Source: an uncultured Armatimonadota bacterium
Lineage (GTDB): Bacteria; Armatimonadota; Armatimonadia; Armatimonadales; Armatimonadaceae
Assembly: GCA_903881535.1 (NCBI GenBank)
Contig: CAIRTT010000055.1
Coordinates: 1-58,391, forward strand
Direction: 5' to 3'
DNA length: 58,391 nt
The notes below the pieces were generated by a model. It did not search any database, had not been told where the DNA came from, and was given only the letters and a program-made list of their open reading frames with translations. The translations under genes were made by a program, and so were the position numbers. Below, in pieces: positions 18,320-26,608 of this stretch. Each line of letters opens with the position of its first letter. Position 1 is the stretch's first letter.

Positions 18320-18649
18320 GTGTCTAAAGTTTATGTAGTGCAAGAGATGCCCAATCACGACATCGCCTCTGCAATGAAGTTCGGTGAGTTGCAAGTTTTG
18401 CTGCCCTCCAATACTCAAGTTGCTTTTTCCACCGCGCCAGTTGTGCGCCGGCTGCGAAACAAGCTGCGAGAGTACAAGGATGGCGATTACCTGCTGCTGA
18501 CCGGTGATCCCGTAGCAATTGGCTTGGCCTGCTCAGTTGCCGCGTTGTATAACTCTGGCCGGATGACACTTCTCAAATGGGATCGCCGTGAGAGAATGTA
18601 TATCCCCGTGAAAGTCGATGTAACACAGAATGGAGAAAGTGATGACTGA
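18320..18649 (+). CDS. conserved phage protein of unknown function, replication operon leader
   Basis: 109 residues from GTG, preceded by AGAAAGGATAG, the ribosome-site signature shared with many small genes here. The core YKDGDYLLLTGDPVAIGLACSVAALYNSG...LLKWDRRERMY is a pattern I have seen in many marine and freshwater phage proteins encoded beside replication genes. No catalytic motif. Its 3' end overlaps the next gene. Confidence 0.75.
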   Translation: MSKVYVVQEMPNHDIASAMKFGELQVLLPSNTQVAFSTAPVVRRLRNKLREYKDGDYLLLTGDPVAIGLACSVAALYNSGRMTLLKWDRRERMYIPVKVDVTQNGESDD

Positions 18650-19196
18650 TATCAATGATATGTTTGAACAGGATGCGGGTGCCCTTGTTGTCAAGAATGA
18701 GGACCTGTCTTCCGTAGGTGCTTTGGCCAAGCGCGCCAAAGAGCTGGAGAAAGAAATCTCTGAGCTCGATGACGTGATCAAAGAGCGCAAAGAGCAGCAG
18801 CGCAAGTTGCTGGAAGAGACCATCCCTGCAATGCTGCAGGAACTGGGCATGGCCAAGTTCACCATGGCTGACGGATCAGAGATCACAGTCAAGCCTTTTT
18901 ACAGTGCATCCATCAAGGATGAAAACCGTGCGGTGGCATACGAATGGCTGCGTCAGAACGGCTACGATGACATCATCAAGAATACAGTGTCTGTGCGCTT
19001 TGGTCGTGGTGAAGACGATCTGTGCGAGACACTCCTGAACCAATTGCGCACGGGCAACTACCCAGTTGAACAAGCGCAAAAGGTCGAGCCCCAGACCCTC
19101 AAAGCCTGGGTGCGCGAAATGGTGGAAAAGGGACGCGAGTTCCCCACCGAAACCTTCTCGGTCTACATCGGCCAGAAGGCAACCATCAAATCATGA
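18642..19196 (+). CDS. coiled-coil protein of the replication module
   Basis: 184 residues from ATG 18642, chosen because GGAGAAAG precedes it (18632-18639); an upstream in-frame ATG at 18630 would have that site inside the gene. Residues ~25-65 form a strongly charged heptad coiled coil (AKELEKEISELDDVIKERKE), followed by a compact alpha/beta domain with FTMADGSEITVKPFYSASI. Architecture is loosely like nuclease-inhibitor or ssDNA-associated phage proteins, but I cannot assign a family. Confidence 0.7.
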   Translation: MTDINDMFEQDAGALVVKNEDLSSVGALAKRAKELEKEISELDDVIKERKEQQRKLLEETIPAMLQELGMAKFTMADGSEITVKPFYSASIKDENRAVAYEWLRQNGYDDIIKNTVSVRFGRGEDDLCETLLNQLRTGNYPVEQAQKVEPQTLKAWVREMVEKGREFPTETFSVYIGQKATIKS

Positions 19197-19212
19197 ACTA
19201 AGGAAAACCATC

Positions 19213-19986
19213 ATGGCAAAGACAGACGTAGCAGTAAAAGAGACCAACGCATTGGCATTATCCGGTGACTTTGAGCAGGACGCCTCAGGCGGTTTTGAGA
19301 GCATGGGCCAGGAAGACTTTGCGCTTCCATTCCTTCGCCTCTTGACCAACACTTCTCCTGAAGTGGGTGAGGTAGACGGCGCATTGCCCGGCATGATTCT
19401 CAATAGCGTGACAGGCGAGTTGTATGACGGCAAAAAGGGCATCGAGGTCATCCCTTGCGCTTATGTGCGTCAGTACATTGAATGGGCCCCACGTGGCTCT
19501 GGCAGCGGTGCTCCCGTGGCCATCTACACAGCAACCTCGGACATCCTGAGCCGCACACACCGCGAGCCAGGGGACAACAAGGATTACTTGGAGAATGGCA
19601 ACTACATCGAGAACACGGCCAACCACTACGTGATGGTCATCAACAATGACGGCTTTCCTGAGGCCGCATTGATCAGCATGAAGTCCACGCAACTCAAGAA
19701 GTCGCGCAAGTGGAACAGCATGATGATGTCCACCAAGTTGATGGGTAAGAACGGCCCGTACACCCCTCCGATGTACAGCCAAATCTTTCGTCTCACAACA
19801 CAAGCCGAGTCCAACGACAAAGGCAAGTGGTTCGGCTGGGAAGTCGAGAAGGTCGGCCCTATCGCTGACATGAGCTTGTACCAAGCTGCACGGGCCTTTG
19901 CCCAGCAAATTGGCGCAGGCGAGGTGAAGGTTAAACACGAAGCCGACGGCGTCCCAGGCGGCGGCAACGGACCAGCACCCTTCTAA
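19213..19986 (+). CDS. conserved phage replication-associated protein (candidate ssDNA-binding/accessory)
   Basis: 257 residues from ATG 19213, with AAGGAAAA 7-10 bases upstream; a longer frame from 19066 runs through the previous gene and is rejected. FALPFLRLLTNTSPEV, GKKGIEVIPCAYVRQYIEWAPR and the Gly-rich acidic-poor tail (VPGGGNGPAPF) are typical of a widespread phage family encoded next to primase and helicase genes. A beta-rich centre and disordered tail would fit a DNA-binding accessory role; this is inference. Confidence 0.65.
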   Translation: MAKTDVAVKETNALALSGDFEQDASGGFESMGQEDFALPFLRLLTNTSPEVGEVDGALPGMILNSVTGELYDGKKGIEVIPCAYVRQYIEWAPRGSGSGAPVAIYTATSDILSRTHREPGDNKDYLENGNYIENTANHYVMVINNDGFPEAALISMKSTQLKKSRKWNSMMMSTKLMGKNGPYTPPMYSQIFRLTTQAESNDKGKWFGWEVEKVGPIADMSLYQAARAFAQQIGAGEVKVKHEADGVPGGGNGPAPF

Positions 19987-20109
19987 AAGGATCGGGGCCG
20001 AAAGCGGATGCTGCGCGCCTTACCCGTTACAGAAACTGCGGCTTGACGCTACGGTTAACGGATTCGCCCACAGTGCAGCGAGTAGGCCCCACCTACCGAG
20101 AAAGAGACG

Positions 20110-21642
20110 ATGACCGACATTACAAAATTCAAGGCAATATTCAGCGGTCTGGATATAGCCTACGGTACATACCGTATCAAAAAGGAGCGCGGTGATGGAA
20201 AACAAGCGGGGCAAGCCACGGTGGTTAGGAAACCGCCCATTGATGAGCTCTGGGAGCAGCATCTGGTTGGTGTTGACCCTTCCCTTGGGATTATTCCTAT
20301 CCGTGCTGACAATACTTGTATTTGGGGCTGTATCGATATTGATCAGTATCCCTTTGACCATAAAGGACTGGTGGAACGCCTTGCGGCGATGAAATTACCA
20401 CTGGTTGTTTGCCGATCAAAATCTGGGGGAGCCCATGTCTTTTTATTCACGCGGGAGCCCACACCTGCCCGAGATTTCCAGGCGTATCTCAAGAATGCTG
20501 CAGCGCTTCTTGGCGAGGCCGGCCGTGAAATCTTCCCGAAACAAGCTGAAATCCTGGTCGAGCGCGGAGACACCGGCAACTTCCTTAACCTTCCATACTT
20601 CGGGGGCGACTCTGGGACGCGTTACGCATTCAACGCTGATGGTACGGCGGCAACTCTCGAAGAGTTTTATGGGCTCTACGAAGCAAATGTCCAAGACCCG
20701 GGGTTTGCTTTTCCTGAGCCGCCAAAGGCACCTGACGCGCCCATCAAAGATGGTCCCCCGTGCCTGCAAGCCCTCTGTACTCAAGGCGTCCCAGAAGGGA
20801 CTCGAAACAATGCTCTGTTTAACATCGGTATTTACCTCAAGAAAGCCCATCCTGGATCTTGGGAAGATCAGATGGTCGAACATAACTTCAAGTACGTTTC
20901 GCCGCCTCTGCCAAATAATGAAGTGCAGCTGCTCGTCAAGCAAGCTGGTAAAAAGGATTACCACTATAAATGCAAAGATGCACCGTTGAATAGTTTTTGC
21001 AACAGCGGCCTGTGCCGCACACGCAAACACGGGATTGGCGGCAGTGGCCCTGATTCGCCAGAGATCGCATCGCTTTCCAAGTACGCCAGTGAACCGCCCC
21101 TGTGGTTCCTTGACATCAACGGACGGCGCATCGAGCTCGACACCGACAGCCTGTTCCTGCAAGCAGCATTTCAAAAAGCCTGCATGGAAAAACTCAACGT
21201 TCTTCCCCCCACCTTGCGCAAACAAGATTGGGAGCAGATGCTCAATGCATTGCTGAAAGAGATGATCGAAACCGAGCAGATCACTGTGGCCAGTGAGGAC
21301 ACGAGCCTGACCGGCCGCTTCATGGACCTGCTCGAAGAGTTCACCACTCACATGCAAAATGCAATGGACCGCGAAGAGATCATCATGGGCCGTCCCTGGA
21401 CGGATGACGATGAAGCCATGACGTACTTCCGGATGAAGGACCTCGAATCGCACTTGAAGCGCAACAACTTTGTGGGCCTGAGCGCCCCCAAGATGGCACA
21501 GCGTCTTCGCGATATGCAGGGTGAGCCCATCAGTTTATTTCTGAAGGGCCGCACCGTGCGTTGCTGGCGCATTCCCCGCTTTGAAAAGCAGGATGCACCG
21601 TTTACCACCCAGACTGTACGCGTACAAGGAGCACCATTTTGA
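20110..21642 (+). CDS. AEP-superfamily primase (TOTE/PriCT-like)
   Basis: 510 residues. Archaeo-eukaryotic primase features: CIDID with catalytic Asp76/Asp78, CRSKSGGAHVFLF with His109, and ILVERGDTGNFLNLPYF (~148-164). A PriCT-like C-terminal part with Cys288, Cys297 and Cys302 (YKCKDAPLNSFCNSGLC) likely binds zinc. The last ~180 residues are helical. It would make primers for the family A polymerase encoded downstream. A 123-bp gap precedes it. Its TGA overlaps the TTG start of the next gene. Confidence 0.85.
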   Translation: MTDITKFKAIFSGLDIAYGTYRIKKERGDGKQAGQATVVRKPPIDELWEQHLVGVDPSLGIIPIRADNTCIWGCIDIDQYPFDHKGLVERLAAMKLPLVVCRSKSGGAHVFLFTREPTPARDFQAYLKNAAALLGEAGREIFPKQAEILVERGDTGNFLNLPYFGGDSGTRYAFNADGTAATLEEFYGLYEANVQDPGFAFPEPPKAPDAPIKDGPPCLQALCTQGVPEGTRNNALFNIGIYLKKAHPGSWEDQMVEHNFKYVSPPLPNNEVQLLVKQAGKKDYHYKCKDAPLNSFCNSGLCRTRKHGIGGSGPDSPEIASLSKYASEPPLWFLDINGRRIELDTDSLFLQAAFQKACMEKLNVLPPTLRKQDWEQMLNALLKEMIETEQITVASEDTSLTGRFMDLLEEFTTHMQNAMDREEIIMGRPWTDDDEAMTYFRMKDLESHLKRNNFVGLSAPKMAQRLRDMQGEPISLFLKGRTVRCWRIPRFEKQDAPFTTQTVRVQGAPF

Positions 21643-21908
21643 AAAAGATCGAAGGCTACGATGAAGCTATTTTGGGCCCCGTCTCCAAGTGGGATGGGAA
21701 TGAGCAAATTGCGGTGTTGGCATACGACGCCGAGGTAATCCGCAAAATGATGATGCGAGACGGCATGGATGCAGCCGACGCAAGGGAGTACATCGAATAC
21801 AACATTGAGGGTGCTTACATGGGCAAGGACACGCCCCTACTGGTCTGGACTGATGATCTGTGGTGGGACGAAGAAGAGGACCTTGACTGGACAGCAGGGA
21901 ATGACTGA
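21639..21908 (+). CDS. small acidic protein of unknown function
   Basis: 89 residues from TTG 21639 (overlapping the primase stop), with AAGGAG at 21626-21631. The start MKKIEGYDEAILGP and acidic Trp-rich end (LLVWTDDLWWDEEEDLDW) are common in small phage proteins beside primase genes. The 3' end overlaps the helicase start by 8 bases, so the three genes are translationally linked. No known domain. Confidence 0.75.
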   Translation: MKKIEGYDEAILGPVSKWDGNEQIAVLAYDAEVIRKMMMRDGMDAADAREYIEYNIEGAYMGKDTPLLVWTDDLWWDEEEDLDWTAGND

Positions 21909-23403
21909 TATCCACAAAATATTCGGTCCCCCAGGGGCCGGTAAGACAACCTATTTGCTCAACGTTGTTGACAGAGAATTGCTTGCCGGCACCCACCCGA
22001 TGCAGATCGGGTATTTCAGCTTTACGCGCAAAGCGGCCAACGAAGCCAAAGATCGGGCCGTGCGCAAATTTCCGCATCTGAATGAGAAGATTGATTTTCC
22101 ATTCTTTCGTACTTTGCATAGCTTGGCTTTTCGTTGCCTGACGGTCAAAGCCGATGACATCCTGCGGCCAGAACACTACAAAGAGTTTGCAGAGCAAGCC
22201 GGCATCCAGTTGAATCTGTCCAACGATTCCGACGACGACTTCATCAAAGCCGACAACCCTATACTCAACGAAATCAATCTGGCCCGCATCCGCGGCGAAG
22301 ACCTGCGCACCCACTACAACAAGTGCGGCCTGGACATTGAGTGGTATCACTTCGAGTTTGTAGAGCGGACCTACCGCCACTACAAAACAGCAAAGAGTTT
22401 GCTTGACTTTACCGACCTACTCGAGCTCATCGTGCTTGAGCCCGACCACCTGCCCCGCCTTGAAGTGCTGATCGTTGACGAAGCCCAGGACCTGTCCCGG
22501 CTGCAGTGGATGATGGTCGAGGCCCTCGCCAAACGCGCCAAGCGTGTATTCATCGCAGGCGACGATGATCAGGCCGTGTTCACTTGGGCCGGCGCAGATG
22601 TCAAGAGCTTCCTGGCCTTTGACGGAGCCATCACAATCCTTGAGCAGTCCTACCGCGTACCGTCCCTTGTCCACCGCTTGGCCAACAGCATCGTCAACCG
22701 AATCAAGCAGCGCCAGCCAAAGACATGGAAGCCCCGAGACTTCGAGGGCAAGGTCATGACCTACATGCGCTTTGAGGATGTCTACATCGACGAGGGCCAG
22801 TGGCTCATCTTGGCCAGCACCAACTACCTGCTCGACCCTGTCTACAACCACCTGAAAGCCTCCGGCATCCTGTTTGAGCGCAGCGGCGTTCCCAGCCTTT
22901 CTCCGCAGATTGCACAGTCCGTGGTGGATTGGGAGCGCCTGCGCAAGGGGCTGCATATACCCTACGAGGCGGTGAAAAACCTTTACCGGTACGTGGACAC
23001 CAATCTGGTCCAAAAGGGCTTTAAAACGTTTAAATCAGGCGATCCTGATGGGTCCTATTCGCTGGCAGACCTGAAGGCGCACCATGGCCTGCTCGACTCG
23101 CCCGTGTGGCACGAAGCACTGACCAAGATTGCTGACGACAAACGCGACTACCTGATCGCGCTTCTTCGCCGCGGCACCCGCCTATCGGAGCCGCCACGCA
23201 TTAAACTGTCCACCATCCACGGAGCCAAAGGCGGGGAGGCGGACAACGTCTTACTGCTCATGGACCTCTCCCCCAAATTCGCCAAAGAATATGCCATCGA
23301 TGCGGACAACATCCACCGCCTGTTCTACGTCGGGGTGACCCGCGCTAAACAAGCATTGCACTTGGTGATGCCCAAACACATAGACAAAGGATTTCGCCTG
23401 TGA
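21901..23403 (+). CDS. UvrD/Rep-like superfamily 1 DNA helicase
   Basis: 500 residues from ATG 21901 with AGCAGGGA directly upstream; the frame opens earlier (21769) but that part is a shadow of the small gene before. Motifs: GPPGAGKTT (Walker A, ~9-17), LLDFTDLL, IVDEAQD (II), GDDDQAVFTWAGA (III), EQSYRVP (IV), STIHGAKGGEADNV (V) and YVGVTRAKQALHL (VI). A 3'-5' translocase is expected. It is probably the replicative or recombination helicase, as no DnaB-type gene is seen. Confidence 0.9.
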   Translation: MTDIHKIFGPPGAGKTTYLLNVVDRELLAGTHPMQIGYFSFTRKAANEAKDRAVRKFPHLNEKIDFPFFRTLHSLAFRCLTVKADDILRPEHYKEFAEQAGIQLNLSNDSDDDFIKADNPILNEINLARIRGEDLRTHYNKCGLDIEWYHFEFVERTYRHYKTAKSLLDFTDLLELIVLEPDHLPRLEVLIVDEAQDLSRLQWMMVEALAKRAKRVFIAGDDDQAVFTWAGADVKSFLAFDGAITILEQSYRVPSLVHRLANSIVNRIKQRQPKTWKPRDFEGKVMTYMRFEDVYIDEGQWLILASTNYLLDPVYNHLKASGILFERSGVPSLSPQIAQSVVDWERLRKGLHIPYEAVKNLYRYVDTNLVQKGFKTFKSGDPDGSYSLADLKAHHGLLDSPVWHEALTKIADDKRDYLIALLRRGTRLSEPPRIKLSTIHGAKGGEADNVLLLMDLSPKFAKEYAIDADNIHRLFYVGVTRAKQALHLVMPKHIDKGFRL

Positions 23404-25265
23404 AAACCATGCCCCTGTTCCCTACGCGCACCGAATGGGTTGCGCCCGAGACCTTCCCCCGTTTAGACGATGCAAAGGAGATTGCAATTGACCTCGAAAC
23501 CTGCGACCCGCACTTGGAATCGATGGGGCCCGGTTGGCCTCGTAATGATGGCTTTGTCGTCGGCTATGCAGTGGCCGTCGATGGCTGGTCCGGCTATTAC
23601 CCTGTTGCTCATGGTGGTGGTGGCAACTTGGATAAGCGACTTGTGGAACGATGGGTTGCTGATGTCCTTAAAACCCCCGCCGACAAAATCATGCACAACG
23701 CCGCCTACGACTGCGGATGGCTGCGCGCCAGTGGGTTCACCATTAATGGACGCGTCTGCGACACCATGCTCGCGGCCCCATTGCTCGATGAGAACCGGTT
23801 CAATTACTCTCTGAATTCTCTTGGATTTGATTACCTTCAAGAAATCAAAAGCGAAGCAGGGTTGAAACAAGCCGCGGCCGACTTCGGGGTGCATCCCAAA
23901 AAGGAGCTGTGGAAGCTGCCTGCGATGTACGTCGGAGAATACGCCGAGCAGGATGCAGCCCTGACATTAAAGCTGTGGCAGCATTTTAAGATCAAACTCC
24001 GCCAAGATGAGTGCGAATCCATCTTCGATCTGGAGACAAGGGTTTTCCCTGCCCTGCTGGACATGACTTTTCGTGGTGTTCGGTTTGACCGAGAAAAGTG
24101 TGGCCGTTTGATTGAGCAGCTGCAAAGCCGAGAGCAGAGCCTGCACAAAGAGATCAAGGCCATGGCCGGCATCCACGTCGATGTCTGGGCCGCACAATCG
24201 ATCGCCGTTGCCTTTGACCGCTTAAATCAAGCCTACACAAAGACGAGCCAAGGCGCACCGAGCTTTACCAAGGGTTTCCTTGACGGCTGCAGCCACCCGA
24301 TTGCCAAGCTGATCGTGGAAGCCCGCGAGGTGAACAAGACCCACGGCACGTTCCTCAAGCCCTACATGGAATTCAGCGCCAAGACAGGGCGCGTCCACAC
24401 GCACTTCAACCAGATGCGCAATGAGGACGGCGGCACCGTCACCGGACGACTGTCCGCGGCCAGCCCCAACTTGCAGCAGGTGCCTGCCCGCCACGAGATC
24501 ATTGGACCGATGGTGCGAGGACTGTTTCTGCCCGAAGAAGGGCAGCTGTGGGCATCCAACGATTTCAGCTCACAGGAGCCACGCCTGTTGGTGCATTACG
24601 CATCGCTCTTGGGCCTGCCTGGGGCCGACAAGATGGTTGACGCCTACCAAAACGATGCGCTTACCGACTTCCACCAGATGGTGGCCGACATGGCCGGCAT
24701 CAAGCGTAAGCAAGCAAAGACCATTGGCTTGGGGCTGATGTACGGCATGGGTGTGAACAAACTGTCCGCGGAGCTCGACTTGGACCTTGACGAAGCCAAG
24801 GACCTGATCGCCACCTTCCACCAAAAGGTGCCCTTCCTCAAAGGCACAGTGACCGCGGTGATGAAGCGCATTGAGCATCCGGCAACAGGGGGCGCAATAC
24901 GTACCTTGCTTGGCAGGAAGTGCCGCTTCCCGTTGTGGGAGCCGATGGAATGGGGCGTGAACAAGGCGCTGCCGCGGGAGCAAGCCGTCATTGAATATGG
25001 CCAACGGATCAAGCGCGCCGGCACCTACAAGGGGTTGAACAGGTTGATTCAGGGGTCAGCCGCGGACCAGACCAAAGCAGGCATGGCGGCGCTGTATGAA
25101 CAGGGCTATACCATGCTGCTGCAGGTGCACGATGAATTGGTGCTGAGTGTGGACAACAAAGAGCAAGCTGAGGCTGCTGCAGAGATCATGGCCAAGGCCG
25201 TGAACCTTGGGGTTCCCAGCCGCTGTGATGTGGAAGTGGGCCCGAACTGGGGCGAGGCGAAATAA
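23400..25265 (+). CDS. polA: family A DNA polymerase with 3'-5' exonuclease (PolA-like)
   Basis: 621 residues from GTG 23400, overlapping the helicase stop, with AAAGG 8 bases upstream. Exonuclease motifs: AIDLETCDP (DxE), HNAAYDCGWL and YAEQDAALTL (YxxxD). Polymerase motifs: NDFSSQEPRLLVHYA (A), RKQAKTIGLGLMYGMG (O helix, B) and LLQVHDELVLS (C). There is no 5'-3' exonuclease domain. In the O helix, Leu444 aligns with E. coli Pol I Phe762 and Tyr448 with Tyr766. It is the main replicative polymerase of the phage. Last gene of the rightward replication operon. Confidence 0.95.
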   Translation: MKTMPLFPTRTEWVAPETFPRLDDAKEIAIDLETCDPHLESMGPGWPRNDGFVVGYAVAVDGWSGYYPVAHGGGGNLDKRLVERWVADVLKTPADKIMHNAAYDCGWLRASGFTINGRVCDTMLAAPLLDENRFNYSLNSLGFDYLQEIKSEAGLKQAAADFGVHPKKELWKLPAMYVGEYAEQDAALTLKLWQHFKIKLRQDECESIFDLETRVFPALLDMTFRGVRFDREKCGRLIEQLQSREQSLHKEIKAMAGIHVDVWAAQSIAVAFDRLNQAYTKTSQGAPSFTKGFLDGCSHPIAKLIVEAREVNKTHGTFLKPYMEFSAKTGRVHTHFNQMRNEDGGTVTGRLSAASPNLQQVPARHEIIGPMVRGLFLPEEGQLWASNDFSSQEPRLLVHYASLLGLPGADKMVDAYQNDALTDFHQMVADMAGIKRKQAKTIGLGLMYGMGVNKLSAELDLDLDEAKDLIATFHQKVPFLKGTVTAVMKRIEHPATGGAIRTLLGRKCRFPLWEPMEWGVNKALPREQAVIEYGQRIKRAGTYKGLNRLIQGSAADQTKAGMAALYEQGYTMLLQVHDELVLSVDNKEQAEAAAEIMAKAVNLGVPSRCDVEVGPNWGEAK

Positions 25266-25338
25266 GTTGTTGGTGGTTCACATGAAGCAGTGTTCTGAAT
25301 TCATAACGGCGCTAACCCGTCGTTCCACCAACAACTTA
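25263..25338. repeat. 14-bp perfect inverted repeat between convergent operons
   Basis: TAAGTTGTTGGTGG (25263-25276, starting in the polymerase stop codon) pairs with CCACCAACAACTTA (25325-25338, ending in the stop of the leftward wHTH gene); the loop is 48 bases. It may end transcription from both sides, or form a structured RNA. No U-tract of the usual type. Confidence 0.7.
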
Positions 25339-25641
25339 AAAGTTTAACCACGTTTTTATTTTTTGCCAAAGCGTTGGCGTTGTTTTTTTCTGATCATCGA
25401 ACAAATCGAGTTGCTCCAGAATGAACATGTACTCGCCTTTGCCGCCGCGGGGGCTTTGCTGCAGCTCCGCGCGCAGCCGACCTTGAGACTGTAGGTATAA
25501 ACCCGCACGACGGATCACGGACGACGGGACACGCAGATCTCTGCCCAGCTCACTGGTCCTGGCCGTGTAGCCCACCTCACGCAGGTGGAACATGATCATG
25601 CGCTGCACTTCGATCGAGGTGTATTTCCTTGGTTCGCTCAT
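25336..25641 (-). CDS. small winged-helix-like DNA-binding protein
   Basis: 101 residues. The helix pattern IEVQRMIMFHLREVGYTARTSELGRDLRVPSSVIRRAGLYLQSQGRLRAEL (split here by eye into three helices and a wing, ~10-58) reads as a winged helix-turn-helix. The C-terminus is basic and Trp-containing. It is the last gene of the long leftward operon and overlaps the upstream gene by ATGA. It could regulate phage promoters. Function inferred from fold pattern only. Confidence 0.65.
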   Translation of the reverse strand: MSEPRKYTSIEVQRMIMFHLREVGYTARTSELGRDLRVPSSVIRRAGLYLQSQGRLRAELQQSPRGGKGEYMFILEQLDLFDDQKKTTPTLWQKIKTWLNF

Positions 25642-25925
25642 CGCGCATTCCCCTCGAGCCTGTCGGCCACCAGGGTCGCGTATCCTGCGATATCGCGCCA
25701 GCTGTCAACGTTATCGGGGTTGCCGTTGACAATGCGGCCGATCTTGTGAACGATCATGTGCATGGCCTCCTCTTGGTCAGGCTCGAATCTTGTCCCCACT
25801 AAGTCGCAATGCTGTTGCAGGACTGATTTGAGCTTGATCATGACCGTTGCGCCATTGATGAACAGACCATACTGCGTCTGCCGCGTGTCCAGAATGGTGT
25901 CGACTTTGGATTTTTTCTTTGCCAT
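25638..25925 (-). CDS. DUF6378-like phage protein
   Basis: 95 residues with a basic N-terminus (MAKKKSKV). The C-terminal block EEAMHMIVHKIGRIVNGNPDNVD plus SWRDIAGYATLVADRLEG matches a small phage family (DUF6378 as I recall it) with the invariant 'DSWRDIAGYA' motif. Helical. Biochemical role unknown. ATGA overlap with the next gene. Confidence 0.75.
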   Translation of the reverse strand: MAKKKSKVDTILDTRQTQYGLFINGATVMIKLKSVLQQHCDLVGTRFEPDQEEAMHMIVHKIGRIVNGNPDNVDSWRDIAGYATLVADRLEGNAR

Positions 25926-25928
25926 AAT

Positions 25929-26114
25929 TTACTTTCTGTTAATTGAAGGTTGATCAGCGCTCTTGGCGAACACGCTGTAGTAGCCGGCAGGCTGGGTCCC
26001 AAGCATCAGCCGAAGTTTCTCGGCCCCGCCCCATTCCCTGAACTTCTTCCACTCAGAGTCAGATAGGCGCACGGCCCGCGGCTTAAGGTCCTCAGGCGGC
26101 TTTGGTCTTGGCAT
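25929..26114 (-). CDS. small protein of unknown function
   Basis: 61 residues. Basic, Pro-rich start (MPRPKPPEDLKPRAVRLSDSEWKKFREWGG). The 'VRLSDSEWKKFRE..GG...LR' pattern resembles short ribbon-helix-helix or ParD-like DNA-binding proteins, where RLSDSEW would be the strand followed by a helix. It overlaps the preceding gene by 23 bases. Assignment is weak. Confidence 0.55.
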   Translation of the reverse strand: MPRPKPPEDLKPRAVRLSDSEWKKFREWGGAEKLRLMLGTQPAGYYSVFAKSADQPSINRK

Positions 26115-26268
26115 GATGCGCTCTCGAGTAAATGGTGAAAAATGTGTTCTTTGCCAAACTAGCTTGACGGCGCGCGGCGTCCGATGCCTTGATGTTTTTG
26201 TCCTGCAAAATGATGCTTGGACGGGGGTTTTCTTTCCACAGAAAGGGGGAGTCAGGGTGTTCTTTCAT
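26092..26268 (-). CDS. 58-residue protein of unknown function
   Basis: Begins MKEHPDSPFLWKENPRPSII and contains a basic helical middle (KASDAARRQASLAK). The ATG at 26268 overlaps the stop of the preceding gene (ATGA), keeping the chain of coupled starts seen across this operon. It fills what would otherwise be a 150-bp gap. No family recognised. Confidence 0.6.
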   Translation of the reverse strand: MKEHPDSPFLWKENPRPSIILQDKNIKASDAARRQASLAKNTFFTIYSRAHHAKTKAA

Positions 26269-26435
26269 TTCACTTCCTTGCGTAAACGCTCCAACTCTTC
26301 CTGCGTAACAAACGGGATCCCTGTCGGGAAATCATCGCGCAGTCGTTGCATCTTTAGGCTGTAAGCCACAGCCATGCGCCGTACCCGCGACTCCATCTCA
26401 ATGCGGTTGAACTCGTCGTCTTCCTCAGTTCTCAT
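26265..26435 (-). CDS. 56-residue charged helical protein
   Basis: Begins MRTEEDDEFNRIEMESRVRR and ends in a charged helix (QEELERLRKEVK). AGGAGAAAG precedes the ATG, and there are ATGA overlaps at both ends (26432-26435 and 26265-26268). A conserved-looking FPTGIPFVTQEEL sits in the middle. Unknown function. Confidence 0.7.
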   Translation of the reverse strand: MRTEEDDEFNRIEMESRVRRMAVAYSLKMQRLRDDFPTGIPFVTQEELERLRKEVK

Positions 26436-26608
26436 GCTTTCTCCTGTTTAAAGTACCATTTCCATTTGCGTTTCTTGGCTATCATGTCCAGCATTTTTTT
26501 GACGTACAGCTCAAGAGGGACGCCAGCTTTTTTCACCAATTCAACCTGCGTCCGGTTCAAAATTATTCTGCTGACTTTGTCTTGGCCCCTGACCTTTCTA
26601 ACGATCAT
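26432..26608 (-). CDS. 58-residue basic protein
   Basis: Starts at ATG 26608, preceded by AAGGAGAAGAG; a longer frame from 26641 overlaps the upstream gene and lacks a site. Sequence MIVRKVRGQDKVSRIILNR, then VELVKKAGVPLELYVKKML and a very basic end. 'K.G...E.YVK.ML..I' is a pattern in small phage proteins of unknown function; a DNA-binding role is plausible from charge. Confidence 0.7.
   Translation of the reverse strand: MIVRKVRGQDKVSRIILNRTQVELVKKAGVPLELYVKKMLDMIAKKRKWKWYFKQEKA

Noticed and set aside
19066..19212. N-terminal extension of the replication accessory protein
   Set aside because: Basic shadow sequence of the upstream gene; ATG 19213 has a good ribosome site.
25263..25338. tRNA-like element (76 nt, paired ends, CATAAC word)
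   Set aside because: No T-arm GTTCRANNC, no D-arm and the end stem is 14 bp; it does not fold as a cloverleaf.
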